A stretch of 64,000 bases of DNA, taken from NCBI GenBank assembly GCA_956465555.1, contig OY101131.1:199469-263468 (forward strand), given 5' to 3'. The DNA comes from Nitzschia sp. pyKryTriq1. Lineage: Eukaryota > Bacillariophyta > Bacillariophyceae > Bacillariales > Bacillariaceae. This document shows, piece by piece, positions 18,683 through 28,470 of the stretch (the stretch's first letter is position 1; each line of letters opens with the position of its first letter). The notes under the pieces are model-generated. The model made no database searches and was not told the origin of the DNA. It saw only the letters and a list, made by a program, of their open reading frames with translations. The translations under genes were made by a program, and so were the position numbers.

Positions 18683-19669
18683 ATGGCAGCCCGCAAATCC
18701 TGTACACATTTAACTTGGGCCGAAGCCAAGGCCAAAACGGGCGCCTCGTCCAACACTAGTAGCAGTGGTGGGAATAAGGGCAGCGGGAATGTCAAACGCG
18801 AAAACCACGGCAAGTTATTGGCCGCCAAGATTGTGGCCAAGGCAGGACCGAGTGAATCCGAGGCGATTGAAAACCGCCAAGCGGCCCGAAGAGCCCGAAG
18901 GGACCAACAGCGTCAAGAACAATTGGAAGCGCAACGACAAGCGGAAAAGGAACGGCAACGCCTGGAAGCCGTGGCGAAACCGCACGAACATGCACTGGAG
19001 CGACTTCAAGAATTGGCAGTGGCATATCGTCAAAGCCAAAAAAGTTCCAAACCGAGCTCTTCTCCGAATATTGTAATAACTCCCGACTCTGGGGAGGATC
19101 TATTATCCTTGATTTGTGAATCCAAGCAATTGCAAGTCGATGAATTGATTGCTCTCCAAGCGATTTATGCCGATACTCCCGATATTTTGGTGGTCGCCGA
19201 CGACTGTCGATTGGAAGAGCTACAACAACACTTGGAAGATTGGCAGATGCTGGATGCTTCTTCTTCGATTGCGGAATCATCATCATCTTCTTCTTCTACT
19301 AGTACTATTGCGAATCATCCTCCTTTGCGAATGGTATTGAAACGAAGTTTCGAGGATCCCAACGACGACGATTGGATCGCCCACTGTTTGCTGGAAATCC
19401 TCTTTCCCCCGAATTATCCCATGCAAGTGACTCCGCCCGAGATTCGGATCGAATGGTTCGTGTTGACACAAAAGTCATTGGTTGTGGCGAATAACAAGCC
19501 ACTGGAGAGTTTGGGAACCCTGGAGGAAGGTAGGCTCTTGGAGGCACTCCACCAACAGGCACAGGAACTCGTTGGCATGCCTTGTCTTTACGAGATACTC
19601 GACTCGTGGTGGTCGGAACACATCTTTGAATACATTTCCTTGAATCCGACCACGACGACGATATTATGA
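18683..19669 (+). CDS. RWD-domain protein with basic coiled-coil N-terminus
   Basis: 328 aa from the ATG at 18683; an in-frame ATG at 18629 is also possible but its extension is Pro/Ser-rich and leader-like. Residues 1-60 are Ser/Gly/Lys-rich. Residues about 65-120 form a charged helix (RQAARRARRDQQRQEQLEAQ). The RWD domain spans about 150-312: QVDELIALQAIYAD, then a poly-Ser insert, then HCLLEILFPPNYPMQVTPPE with the family's YPxxxPPEI signature, and a last helix ELVGMPCLYEILDSWWSEHI. RWD domains are protein-interaction modules related to the ubiquitin-conjugating fold without the active Cys; relatives occur in RWDD1, GCN2, RNF14 and IMPACT. No RING or kinase domain is attached here, so the role remains open. 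Confidence 0.8.
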   Translation: MAARKSCTHLTWAEAKAKTGASSNTSSSGGNKGSGNVKRENHGKLLAAKIVAKAGPSESEAIENRQAARRARRDQQRQEQLEAQRQAEKERQRLEAVAKPHEHALERLQELAVAYRQSQKSSKPSSSPNIVITPDSGEDLLSLICESKQLQVDELIALQAIYADTPDILVVADDCRLEELQQHLEDWQMLDASSSIAESSSSSSSTSTIANHPPLRMVLKRSFEDPNDDDWIAHCLLEILFPPNYPMQVTPPEIRIEWFVLTQKSLVVANNKPLESLGTLEEGRLLEALHQQAQELVGMPCLYEILDSWWSEHIFEYISLNPTTTTIL

Positions 19670-20405
19670 TAACCATCATTCACCAGGAGCGACAACAAAA
19701 TGCGTCCGCGTCTGCATCCGCATCTTCCTCATTGCGTGGACCTGATGTCTTCGTCACCACCGGTGTACCGGTACGACTCGAAGAAGACTCTTCTCTTCTA
19801 CCGTACGTGCTGCTGTCAAAATCATGTTCTTGAACACTCTCTGGTCTCTAGTAGTACTACAATTAGCGCATTAAGGATGGAAAGTCGCTCACTCGAATGC
19901 TTTTTACGACAAACGCACAGACAGTAGTAGCTATGAAGCAGAGATCCGATAGAGAACTTGCTGAATTCTTTCGCTTCTTACGGCAAAATTTTGGTAGCTA
20001 TATAGATTCTAATGTTTCCTACATTTACCCCCTTCTTTTTTTCTTCTCTAAATTAGTGTAAATCTACCACTATTACTATTAGCGAAGCACATGTCCTTCT
20101 TCGGGAAGCCTACTGGGCGAAAATCCAAGAGAAAAGACATTGTCAAAAAATGACACAGCCAAACATGATGGACGGTATATATGTAGGAGTACGAGAACGC
20201 AAGAAGCAGTCCAGGAAAGCTGCTATAAAAATGAGTGAGCGACGTGATGGTGAGAGAGGAGATAGTAGCATGCTCCTCCTCTGCTTGACACAAGTAGACT
20301 ACTTGTTTGCCGGAATCCCCCGGTAGTAGGCTGAATACAATATGTACTTCATACACACGTCGAAGTTGTTCGTTAGTATACTCGCTACTATTAGTTTATG
20401 CAGTG
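19670..20405. other. Convergent spacer
   Basis: This lies between the 3' ends of the RWD and receptor genes. Nothing gene-like is seen. There is an AT-rich stretch at about 20015-20060 and scattered TAGTAG/CCGGTA motifs. Confidence 0.5.
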
Positions 20406-21863
20406 TTACACATGAGCTTGCACTGCTCCATTCCATTGTTCCGTTTGTTCTTCATCTTGAGCTTCATCCTCTGAATCGCCTTCATAGATATATTGCGCAA
20501 AAGGTCCCGATGCATTAGTTCCGTCAAATATATTAAAGCTGCCCCTGCTAGTACTGCTCCTCCTCCTGCTGCTGCTGCTGGCTGTGCAAACAATAATATT
20601 GTGGTCCATATTATGTTCCTCGGATGATGACGAGCTCGTCAAGGGACGATGTATTATTATTGTTTTGTCCACGTTTTCGTTTTCTTTTTCTTCTTCTTCT
20701 TCCTTTGTCCTCATTGTGGGATCTTCATCATTCGTCGTTGTGATGAGGGTACATGTAGCGCCGCCATCGCCGGCATCATCATCATCATCATCATCATCAC
20801 TTTTTAACAACAACAAGGACGACTTGCTCGGACAAATATTCACCACTACTCGAAAGTATTGATAGATCAGCAAGATCCATACTCCCACCAAATTTACATT
20901 CAACACGGACAAAAAGGCAATGGCAAAGATTTTGGTGCCCTGAAACCACTGTAAGGAATGGTTGATCATTGGAAAGATATACGTCCAGTAGAGTCCCAGC
21001 AAGTAAAATGTCGCTTGCTTGGCCACCAATTTGGAATCCCAAGGATAATAGGGTTGTGGTTGCGGTTGTGGTTGTGGAACAATCGTAGACGTAGCATCAT
21101 CATGATTCGTAGCATCCACCACGTTTTTCATACTCAAAGTACTACTACTGTTGCTGGTAGGAGTGGTAGTGGTAGTGGTAGTGGTAGTAGTATGAAGCGA
21201 CCGTTGCCGTCGCCTCACCAGCAGATACAAGGCCACCATGACGACGGTAGGGAGGAGAAGGAAAATAAAGCTGGGCAGGCCTGCAAATATCCAAGCAATT
21301 TGAACAATATTGTCCGGACCCCGTTCACATTCAATTCCAGAGTCTTCTCCACATCCCAGTGGAACTGTTGCGATCCAACATTCGTAATGAGCGGATGGAT
21401 TAAAGGCCTCAAGGTAGAGCAAGTAAATCGCCGAACCGACCGGAAAGATGTGCACGCAAATATGAATCCACTTTTCAATCCATTGGTACTTGGTGACATC
21501 AAAATTGTACCGCACGGCTTGAAAGGAATACAGTGATAAGGAACTGTAATAAAAAGGAATCGCAAAGCCCACTTGGACAAAGAATCCTTGTGCCGAGCAG
21601 GTTTGGATGGTTCCTTTAGCGCCCATGATGACATCCGAGTGGTCACTGGGCACCGCCGCCGGCCCGTAGATGAACCAAGCACTGTAGACGATCAAGTGAA
21701 GGGAGAGTCCGAGCATGATGCGATGGTACATTCGATCTCGACTTTGAAAGGCCTTGACGGCCATGTAACAGGCACAGACGCAGGAAATGGAAGCTGCGGC
21801 ACGTGTCGCGATCGAAAGGGCTCTGGACTGCCCTTGGGTAAACGAGAGATCTCCGTCCTCCAT
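20406..21863 (-). CDS. Seven-helix G-protein-coupled-receptor-like membrane protein
   Basis: 485 aa in one exon. A short N-terminus (about 15 residues, no signal peptide) precedes helices at ATRAAASISCVCACYMAVKA, MYHRIMLGLSLHLIVYSAWF, VQVGFAIPFYYSSLSLYSFQ, WIHICVHIFPVGSAIYLLYL, IAWIFAGLPSFIFLLLPTVV, QATFYLLGLYWTYIFPMINH and IAFLSVLNVNLVGVWILLIY: seven in all. Cys residues in the first extracellular region (IQTCSAQG) and the second (HYECWIA, GCGEDSGIEC) fit the conserved extracellular disulphide. Loop 3 holds Thr, Asn and Gln-Pro repeats. The last 130 residues are a disordered acidic/Ser tail. No DRY or NPxxY motif is clear; the layout resembles cAMP-receptor-like and other orphan 7TM proteins of protists. 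Ligand unknown. Confidence 0.7.
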   Translation of the reverse strand: MEDGDLSFTQGQSRALSIATRAAASISCVCACYMAVKAFQSRDRMYHRIMLGLSLHLIVYSAWFIYGPAAVPSDHSDVIMGAKGTIQTCSAQGFFVQVGFAIPFYYSSLSLYSFQAVRYNFDVTKYQWIEKWIHICVHIFPVGSAIYLLYLEAFNPSAHYECWIATVPLGCGEDSGIECERGPDNIVQIAWIFAGLPSFIFLLLPTVVMVALYLLVRRRQRSLHTTTTTTTTTTPTSNSSSTLSMKNVVDATNHDDATSTIVPQPQPQPQPYYPWDSKLVAKQATFYLLGLYWTYIFPMINHSLQWFQGTKIFAIAFLSVLNVNLVGVWILLIYQYFRVVVNICPSKSSLLLLKSDDDDDDDDAGDGGATCTLITTTNDEDPTMRTKEEEEEKENENVDKTIIIHRPLTSSSSSEEHNMDHNIIVCTASSSSRRRSSTSRGSFNIFDGTNASGPFAQYIYEGDSEDEAQDEEQTEQWNGAVQAHV

Positions 21864-23033
21864 TTTATAGTATTATCGTATGTTTTATTCTTTTGCTTCT
21901 CGTCTCCTCTCCTCTCTTGTTCCTTGTACTACAGCAGCAAAGGCCTCCACCAGTTGCTGATCTGATATGTGATGTTGCTATAGATTAAGGATAGACAGAT
22001 AGATGGTAGAAGGTAGAAAACATAATCGTCCGAGCGTGCGATGAGACGTTTTTTGTTTTGCGCGTTGCATCATGCGGCACTATCGCCCGGTGCGGTACCT
22101 GTCGGTACCGGTATTACTGTGCTACCGTACCAGTACCTGGTACGTGCACGGGTAAAATACACTGCGTGCATTTTTTATATTGTACTCACCCGAAGAAGAA
22201 AGCCATCAATAAATATTAGTGGAATACGCGAAGGGCCCAACAGGCTTACTTGCGACTACATATGCCCAAAACAATAATACTGTAAGCGTGGTGGTACGTA
22301 CTCACGGTACTAAACTCAATCACGAGCTAGTTCCGCGTGTAATGTTGTGTTCACAGGACACAAGTACTGCGTGTCACGGCACGGTACATATACCGGTATG
22401 ATCGCCTGGTTTCGGTCCGTCTTGCGTGCCACCGCGCTCAGAAGGAGGATCATGATAGTAGTATGCTTTATTGTTACTACTCTACTATAGAGTAGTAGTA
22501 GTAGTAGTACTACCGGCATTACAGTATTGTCAGTAGTATTGCAGAAGTCTCGTCGGGGAACTCTTTCGAAGAATCAAAAGATGGGGAACATGAAGCAAAC
22601 ATTAGATTCTAGCTGGGTGTAGTTACCACCACTCTCTACTCTACTACTACTAGAGAGTAGTAACTGGTCGTGTTCAGCATTGACATCTTTTCTACTAGAG
22701 TAGTAACTGGCCTGTTCATTGACATCTTTTATCTCTCTAATACATAGTACTACTACTCTACTACTTAATAGTACTAGTAGAGACCCGACTGCCTCTAGTA
22801 GTAGTACTACTAGTAGTTGACGAGGAGCAGGGCGTACTACTACCGGTGTTAGACTACAACAAGGGCAAGTGCGCTACCTTCTTTGTCAGATGCAAGTAAA
22901 TGGCACGCAATGGCCGCGATCTACTACTACTATCAATCAATCAATCTATCTACTATCTATGTATCTATCTAAAATGTAAAGTTTTCTTGTTGCTCTTCTT
23001 TCGATTGCGCCGTTGTTCCTCTTCTTCTTATTA
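21864..23033. other. Long spacer rich in short palindromes and TAGTAG tracts
   Basis: No gene is supported. The stretch at 22085-22150 is packed with GGTACC, ACCGGT and CAGTAC palindromes; 22480-22860 is built of TAGTAG, CTACTA, AGTACT and CTAGTAG runs that can pair over short distances. A duplication is listed separately. Confidence 0.7.
22652..22730. repeat. Imperfect tandem duplication of about 45 bp
   Basis: AGAGTAGTAACTGG followed by TGTTCA and ATTGACATCTTTT occurs at 22654-22691 and again at 22697-22730, differing by a small gap. The segment is non-coding. Confidence 0.7.
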
Positions 23034-25100
23034 CTACAGAGTGGTCGAAGGTTCCAAGAGAGTATTGCCAGTCAAGAGTCCGGCGACGATCAACACGGCC
23101 ACAATGATCATTTGTAAAAACTGGTCTGTTCCAGTACTTTTATTCTCTTCTTCCAGCAAAATAGTCAAGAGTCCCTGAAAGCCAATGCTGCCACTGACCA
23201 AAAAGACCAAGGACGGTACCAAAAGGATGGAATGTGGGCGATTGGTAGCGAGGGCCCAAGCGTTGGCGGCCACACAGGAAACAACCGTGGATAGGTAGGT
23301 GCGCAAGTTTTTGCCACCGGCTGCCAAGATACTACTGGCAGCCTCACTGCCGCTGCTGCTGCTGCTGGTACTGCCGCTGCCAGCATCATGGGTGTGTTCC
23401 AGAATCAGCCCCGTGACCAAAAAGATGAGATAGGTCAAGAGGAGATGCAAAAAGCACCAAATCACGTCACGGCGACTGACTTGAAAGGCGATAATCAAAG
23501 AAAGGCAGAGAAGTGGAACAAACAAGGCTTGCCAAGCCATGGGGACCTGATCCGATGTGTACGTGACATTATCGTCGTCTACGTCAATGTACGCACTGTT
23601 CGGCGTAATGGATCCTCCAAAGGCGTCTCCCAACCACGCTCCTAGCACCAGCCAAAGCATGGTGACCATGCCCCCGACCAAGTTGGCAAATCCACTAATG
23701 ATGCGATTGGCTACCAGTTCTCCAATGCCCATGGATACGGTGTATCCAGGCAACAAGACGGCAATCGCACTCAAGGTCACCAAAGTGACATGAAGTTCCG
23801 GCAGCCATGCGCGTTTGACCACCGTGGCCATGGTGGATGTCCAAAAGGCTGCCACCAGAGGGACCCATTGAGCGAATCTTCCTTTATTTCTTCTTCCCAG
23901 CTTGGGCAAATATTCGATAGTGGCATAACAAATGATACCCAAGCTCGATGCCACAAGGACGTCCCACCAAGATCCTCCCAGTACCATGGCGAGGCCTGCA
24001 CCCACAATCGGAAAGGAGGTAAAGACGGCACAGGGTCCCCATGGATCTTGCGCCGATTCGATCTCTTTGAGTCGAGCAATGGCTTCGACCCGACGCAAAA
24101 GTGGTTGCTGCTGCTGCTGCTGCTGCTGCTGTTCCACAGTGGGTGTCAATGTTGCTGTTGTGGTGGTGGTGGTGGTGGCAGTGGTCCCGACCACACGATC
24201 TACCAAATCGGCCAACAAGCCCAACTTGTTGAGATTGAGACCCGGCTCGAGGGAAATCAAAAACGTACGAGGGACATCGTCGGGTCTATGGGTGACGGAA
24301 CACATGAGTTCCGATTGGGTCGCTCGAAACATTCCTTGATGATATCCGAATCGATCTTCCAAGAGACGTTGTAAGAAGGGTTCCACCTTGGAACCGGGAC
24401 TTCCGTACCGAAAGGCGGCCTTGCCAATATACACGCAAAATCGTACGGCGGCCAAGAATTCGGCCTCTCCTCCTCCATCCATAAAAGCAGTAGCAGTACT
24501 ATTACTGGTAGCAGCAACATTAGTAGGATTCAACGCTGGAATGTTGTTGTTGCTGTTGTTGTTGTTGCTGTTGTTGGAAGAAGAAGAAGAACAATGGCTG
24601 AGCGGTAATTGATGGACGGAGGATATCACGAGCGGGACGCTTTCTTCCTCGTGACAGTAGTAGTAGTGTCGGCCTTCTTGATGCTCTTGTTTGGATTTTT
24701 CGGATTCCACAAGGGGTAATAAAGTTGGGACTTTTTCTTGAAAGGAGGAGCAGGCTGGTTGCTGACTCCATGCTGATGATGATGATGGTGATGATGATGA
24801 TGAAACAGTTGGCGGTTGCTGGTCCAAGGGAACTTCTTGTTCGAGAGGATCGGTCGTCAGAGAAATCGTTTCTCCACTCTCCAGATCAGGAATCATGGTG
24901 TTCCCGCCTTGTTGTTGTTGTTGTTGTTGTTGTTCTTGTTCGTTATTATTCTGGGCAGCAGTCTCATCATCATGAGAGCATTGGCTCGTTCTTGTAGTAA
25001 TATGCTCTACATCGTACCGAATGATGGTGGGGGATGATGATGATGATTCCATTTTTGGAGATGACTTTGAAGTTTGTGCGTGATGGTGGAGCGTCTTCAA
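23034..25100 (-). CDS. ThrE-type threonine/serine exporter-like membrane protein
   Basis: 688 aa in one exon. The first 210 residues are a disordered Gln, Ser and Asn-rich region. The soluble ThrE domain follows with the helix AAVRFCVYIGKAAFRYGSPG and VEPFLQRLLEDRFGY, then a Gln-run insertion. The membrane part includes GPCAVFTSFPIVGAGLAMVL, LHVTLVTLSAIAVLLPGYTV and the family hallmark SMGIGELVANRIISGFANLV. The C-terminal module (ThrE_2 type) has LTYLIFLVTGLILEHTHD and LLVPSLVFLVSGSIGFQGLL. Both halves together match bacterial ThrE and its fungal and protist homologues, which in Corynebacterium export threonine and serine. Substrate and membrane in the diatom are not shown by sequence. The long N-terminus is specific to this copy or lineage. 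Confidence 0.85.
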   Translation of the reverse strand: MKTLHHHAQTSKSSPKMESSSSSPTIIRYDVEHITTRTSQCSHDDETAAQNNNEQEQQQQQQQQGGNTMIPDLESGETISLTTDPLEQEVPLDQQPPTVSSSSSPSSSSAWSQQPACSSFQEKVPTLLPLVESEKSKQEHQEGRHYYYCHEEESVPLVISSVHQLPLSHCSSSSSNNSNNNNSNNNIPALNPTNVAATSNSTATAFMDGGGEAEFLAAVRFCVYIGKAAFRYGSPGSKVEPFLQRLLEDRFGYHQGMFRATQSELMCSVTHRPDDVPRTFLISLEPGLNLNKLGLLADLVDRVVGTTATTTTTTTATLTPTVEQQQQQQQQQPLLRRVEAIARLKEIESAQDPWGPCAVFTSFPIVGAGLAMVLGGSWWDVLVASSLGIICYATIEYLPKLGRRNKGRFAQWVPLVAAFWTSTMATVVKRAWLPELHVTLVTLSAIAVLLPGYTVSMGIGELVANRIISGFANLVGGMVTMLWLVLGAWLGDAFGGSITPNSAYIDVDDDNVTYTSDQVPMAWQALFVPLLCLSLIIAFQVSRRDVIWCFLHLLLTYLIFLVTGLILEHTHDAGSGSTSSSSSGSEAASSILAAGGKNLRTYLSTVVSCVAANAWALATNRPHSILLVPSLVFLVSGSIGFQGLLTILLEEENKSTGTDQFLQMIIVAVLIVAGLLTGNTLLEPSTTL

Positions 25101-25937
25101 ATGTGTGGACGTGATGATGATGATGATGACAGATGGATTCGCAAACGAAAGTATTAATATTGTGCACGAGTCAATCGCAGTCAGTCCTCCTATGATGCTC
25201 GGAGTTGCCTTGCTGGTCGTCAGCTACTACAATACTCTTATAGCAAAATCTTTGAGGAGTTACTTCTTCATTCCTGACTTTCTCTTTTTTTATGCTTCGT
25301 AAGGTCGAGACAGTAACACTGGTACATGGAATCAGTTATAGTGTGTTGTGAAGGTTGGAGACTCACTCACATATTATTATTCCTATGTTGTTGGGTTGGT
25401 CGTAATACGAGTAATAGTGCAGATGGGATTGCATGATGCGTGATGTGCAACTCCAACTATTACGCGATGAGAACATGACGAATAAAAATAAGAGAGCGAG
25501 CGAGGAGAAGAAGAAGAGTGAAGGTTCAACCAAGGTTCAACGAACGTCGGGGAATTCTAATTCTAGCAAGAAAGTGACGTGGATTTCATCCATGTGTAGC
25601 ATTATTTTTCGAAAGAAAAAGCTTCCCGAACAAAAAATGGTCCATGCAGTCGATTTCGTGAAAATGACATTTCCGCACAGCGGCGTGTTTTGGCGGGAAA
25701 CGACCTGGCTGTTGAATCCAAAGAGTCGTCGGACACGTGAAGCGTATCTTTCTTTGGTTGTTTCGGAGGATTTCATCTTGTTGTTGTTATGACCATGATA
25801 TGGTGATGCCACCGAAGATCTGTTGACAGTTCTCAAAAGACGTCGGCTATATCGATGGATGCGAGCCAGTAATCGATCCGGACAACCTATTGACACAAAT
25901 GTATACTAGACGTACTAGCAGGAAGAAAGCAGGCACC
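25101..25937. other. Divergent spacer
   Basis: Two mutually overlapping open frames of 119 aa (25433-25792 plus, 25537-25896 minus) occur but neither shows a domain or convincing codon pattern. (GAT)n/(ATG)n tracts near 25110-25130 probably belong to the 5' leader of the ThrE gene. Confidence 0.45.
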
Positions 25938-26588
25938 ATGTCCTCCTCCTCCTCCTCGTCGTCGTCGTCAAAGAGAAAGGCGAGATACCAACATCGAACC
26001 ACTTCTTGTTCGGCTGATGCTTGGTGTTCGGCGATGCTACTCTTTATGATTTCCTTTGCTGCTACGTATACATCTCCAAGTCATGGCTTTGCGCCATATT
26101 ACCCTACTAATACGCATCAATCGTCCTCGTCGTCCTCGTCGCGACCGGCGCAGCCACTTCTATCATCATTATCCACCAGAGGAGCTCGTATTTATATGGC
26201 AACTATCAAGATTTCCAAGCCTTCCTCCGATGAAGCCGCTCAAATGGGCATTCGAGAATGGCCCCAACAGTTGAGGCAAGGGACATGGACCGAGTTTGTG
26301 ACGCTCGATAAGACTGTCGTTCGATACATTTTGAATGGATCGGGTTCTCTGAAAAGTACGGATGAAGATCAAGCCATTACCAAAATCACGCCCCTGGTAC
26401 CTGGAACTTTGGTGGAAGTGACGGGGACTGCCACATTGGAATGGAAGGCGAATGATAAGGATGGAAAGGAGGAGGAGGGTTTGATTGTCTTGACGCCAGC
26501 CTTTGAAGAAGGTGGACTGTTCTTGGGAGTGGCGGTGGTTGTGATTGCTATATTCGGGGCGTTGCTTGGTGGAGGAGGTTTCTACTAG
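25938..26588 (+). CDS. Plastid-targeted cupin-like protein with C-terminal membrane helix
   Basis: 216 aa from the ATG at 25938; an alternative start at 26034 would remove a Ser/Lys-rich N-extension and place the signal peptide at residue 1. The hydrophobic core MLLFMISFAATYTSPSHG is followed by FAP, the diatom plastid cleavage motif. The mature part, GIREWPQQLRQGTWTEFVTL then VVRYILNGSGSL, ITPLVPGTLVEVTGTATLEW, resembles the small cupin_3 (DUF861-like) fold in which a Trp-Pro motif precedes a beta barrel with a YxLxG strand; the usual metal His residues are not evident. The C-terminus, GLFLGVAVVVIAIFGALLGG, is a single membrane helix. I infer a thylakoid- or envelope-anchored protein facing the stroma or lumen. 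Function unknown. Confidence 0.65.
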   Translation: MSSSSSSSSSSKRKARYQHRTTSCSADAWCSAMLLFMISFAATYTSPSHGFAPYYPTNTHQSSSSSSSRPAQPLLSSLSTRGARIYMATIKISKPSSDEAAQMGIREWPQQLRQGTWTEFVTLDKTVVRYILNGSGSLKSTDEDQAITKITPLVPGTLVEVTGTATLEWKANDKDGKEEEGLIVLTPAFEEGGLFLGVAVVVIAIFGALLGGGGFY

Positions 26589-26862
26589 CAGTAGTAGTAT
26601 AGTTGCCGCTCGGTACGTACGCTTTGAAGCACCAACTGATAATTAATAATGGACAGCTATTTCTGTGGAACATGCTGGAGCCATCAGACTATGCTGTAGT
26701 CCACAAAGAACCTCGTTTCTCATTGAAGAACTTTGACAGGCATGATGTACTTGGAAAGTCTAGTAGTAAAGTGTAGGTGTGTAGTTGTATTCTATATCCG
26801 TTCTATCACAAGATATTGGAATATGGTTTGTTCGTTTGTTCGGTTGGCTTGTCGTCCTTCTT

Positions 26863-28470
26863 TTACTGCGGAGTGCCGCTTGTGTGGTTGTAGTCGGGCA
26901 ATAGTAGCTCGAGTTGAATAATCCCGGGATGTAATTCTTGCAAATCGTACAAGGTTTGCCACCACAAATCAAAAGCCGACGTCAAGGATACTGCGGAAGC
27001 TGAGGAGGCATTCCCTGGTGCTCGTAATGATAAAGTGGGAAGTGGTGCGGGCTGTAATTGCCAGGGCTTGGGGATGGGATGCGTGAAGTGAGCATGATCG
27101 GAGTAGGGTGGCAGACATCCCACTGGATTGTAGTTGATCCACCGAAGACAATTGGGAACTTCAAAGTCATACGTATAGTACAGCTGGCCATGGTGGTGAT
27201 GGTACGTGTTGTTGTACTTTTCTGGGTAGCGGTCTTTGTAGCGTTGAATAGGATTATCGTGCTGATCGGGTCCCGAAACAATAACATCGCGCCGAAAGAG
27301 AACGGTAGTATCCTTTTGCTGGTTGCTCGAAGGACCAAAGTGAAGAATTTGATCCGCCAATATTTGAGTCAAGGATCGTCGCAGGTATTTGGGATAAAAG
27401 TAGAATATTCCTTGATCCGAATTGGCCCCATGATAATTCCATAACGTGCCATTGTCTCGATTGGATTGCCACAAGAGCGATTCCTCGCCGTCGCCGTCAC
27501 CGCCATCAACAATCGTCACAAAAGCATGTCCCCAGCCATGTACGGTATCAAAGTTTTGGCGTCTTACTTGATCTCGTACAATCTTGTCCTGGACAAGGGC
27601 GTGGACTTGACGATACAAGGTAGCATTGGGAGCGGCCACAAAGAGTCCTGCATTCATGGGAACGCGTGATGTCGACAAGACGACTGTTTCTTGCCATTGG
27701 TGTTCTCCATCATCATCATGGATATTATCCGACATTTCCATCATGTAGTCAAGATTAGCCAGGGGCAAAACATCTCCATCTAGAAACAGGACACGTCGAT
27801 ATTCGGTCAGATTCAAAATATGAATTTTGTTCAAGACGCCGACCAGAAAATGTTTCTTTTCGGCTTGTTGCCAGGCTGGATTATCATCGTGAGGAATGTA
27901 CCGAATTTTAATATTCAAGGCTTTCAACATGACTTCCTCCTGGGGTGGTAAATGTCCGCGGGGGTGCTGAAATTTGAAAATAGCCACCACGTCGGCAGTC
28001 GATCCATGCTGTCGTAGAATATGAGTGGCCGCCAACATGTTGGCGAGATACGGACGATATCCAGGATTGTGCGTTTGCTGGATTCCTTGGTGGTCATCTC
28101 TATTTTCGGGATCGCATCCAAATGCCATGAACACATAGGCAAAAGGACTACCGGTAGGACTTCCCGTTGCAGTATTATTATTCGCTGTAGGAGTGTGATT
28201 TGGGTTATTTGGAGAGCGTTTATCGTGGTGCGGCTTGGCGGTTACTACCGGCATGGTGGTGTCCATCACTACTACTGATGATGATGATGGTGATGATGAT
28301 GATGCGACCGCAATAACCCCTGAAATCTTCAGTTGCTGGCTTTCCAACCAGACCGAAGCGATAACCCATAGAGACATTACGGCCAATGAAACTCGACACA
28401 TCCATTTTTTCTTCGGCATATCTTGTTTCGTAATACTGACTGACTGTATTTTCGAGGCTTCTATGTGCAT
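26863..28470 (-). CDS. GT8-like glycosyltransferase, type II membrane protein
   Basis: 535 aa in one exon from 28470; a second in-frame ATG at 28419 (MPKKKWMCRV) gives a tighter signal anchor. The helix CRVSLAVMSLWVIASVWL is followed by a Ser/Asn stem. The catalytic domain starts FAYVFMAFGCDPE, includes MLAATHILRQHGSTADVVAI, the donor-binding motif RRVLFLDGDVLPLANLDYM with DGD as the DxD metal site, STSRVPMNAGLFVAAPNATL, and GANSDQGIFYFYPKY. This order matches glycogenin/galactinol-synthase-like GT8 enzymes, which use UDP-sugars with Mn2+. Because of the anchor, a Golgi role in protein or cell-wall glycans is more likely than glycogen priming. It ends 275 bp from the convergent cupin-like gene and is divergent to Lhcf, with about 550 bp between their starts. 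Confidence 0.78.
   Translation of the reverse strand: MHIEASKIQSVSITKQDMPKKKWMCRVSLAVMSLWVIASVWLESQQLKISGVIAVASSSSPSSSSVVVMDTTMPVVTAKPHHDKRSPNNPNHTPTANNNTATGSPTGSPFAYVFMAFGCDPENRDDHQGIQQTHNPGYRPYLANMLAATHILRQHGSTADVVAIFKFQHPRGHLPPQEEVMLKALNIKIRYIPHDDNPAWQQAEKKHFLVGVLNKIHILNLTEYRRVLFLDGDVLPLANLDYMMEMSDNIHDDDGEHQWQETVVLSTSRVPMNAGLFVAAPNATLYRQVHALVQDKIVRDQVRRQNFDTVHGWGHAFVTIVDGGDGDGEESLLWQSNRDNGTLWNYHGANSDQGIFYFYPKYLRRSLTQILADQILHFGPSSNQQKDTTVLFRRDVIVSGPDQHDNPIQRYKDRYPEKYNNTYHHHHGQLYYTYDFEVPNCLRWINYNPVGCLPPYSDHAHFTHPIPKPWQLQPAPLPTLSLRAPGNASSASAVSLTSAFDLWWQTLYDLQELHPGIIQLELLLPDYNHTSGTPQ

Noticed and set aside
22480-22860. Regularly spaced TAGTAG/CTACTA runs look array-like
   Set aside because: There is no constant repeat/unique spacer structure, and the genome is eukaryotic; this is simple-sequence spacer DNA, not a CRISPR array.
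25433-25896. Two overlapping 119 aa frames on opposite strands
   Set aside because: Neither shows a domain, a signal peptide or coding-type composition; only one could be real and nothing favours either.
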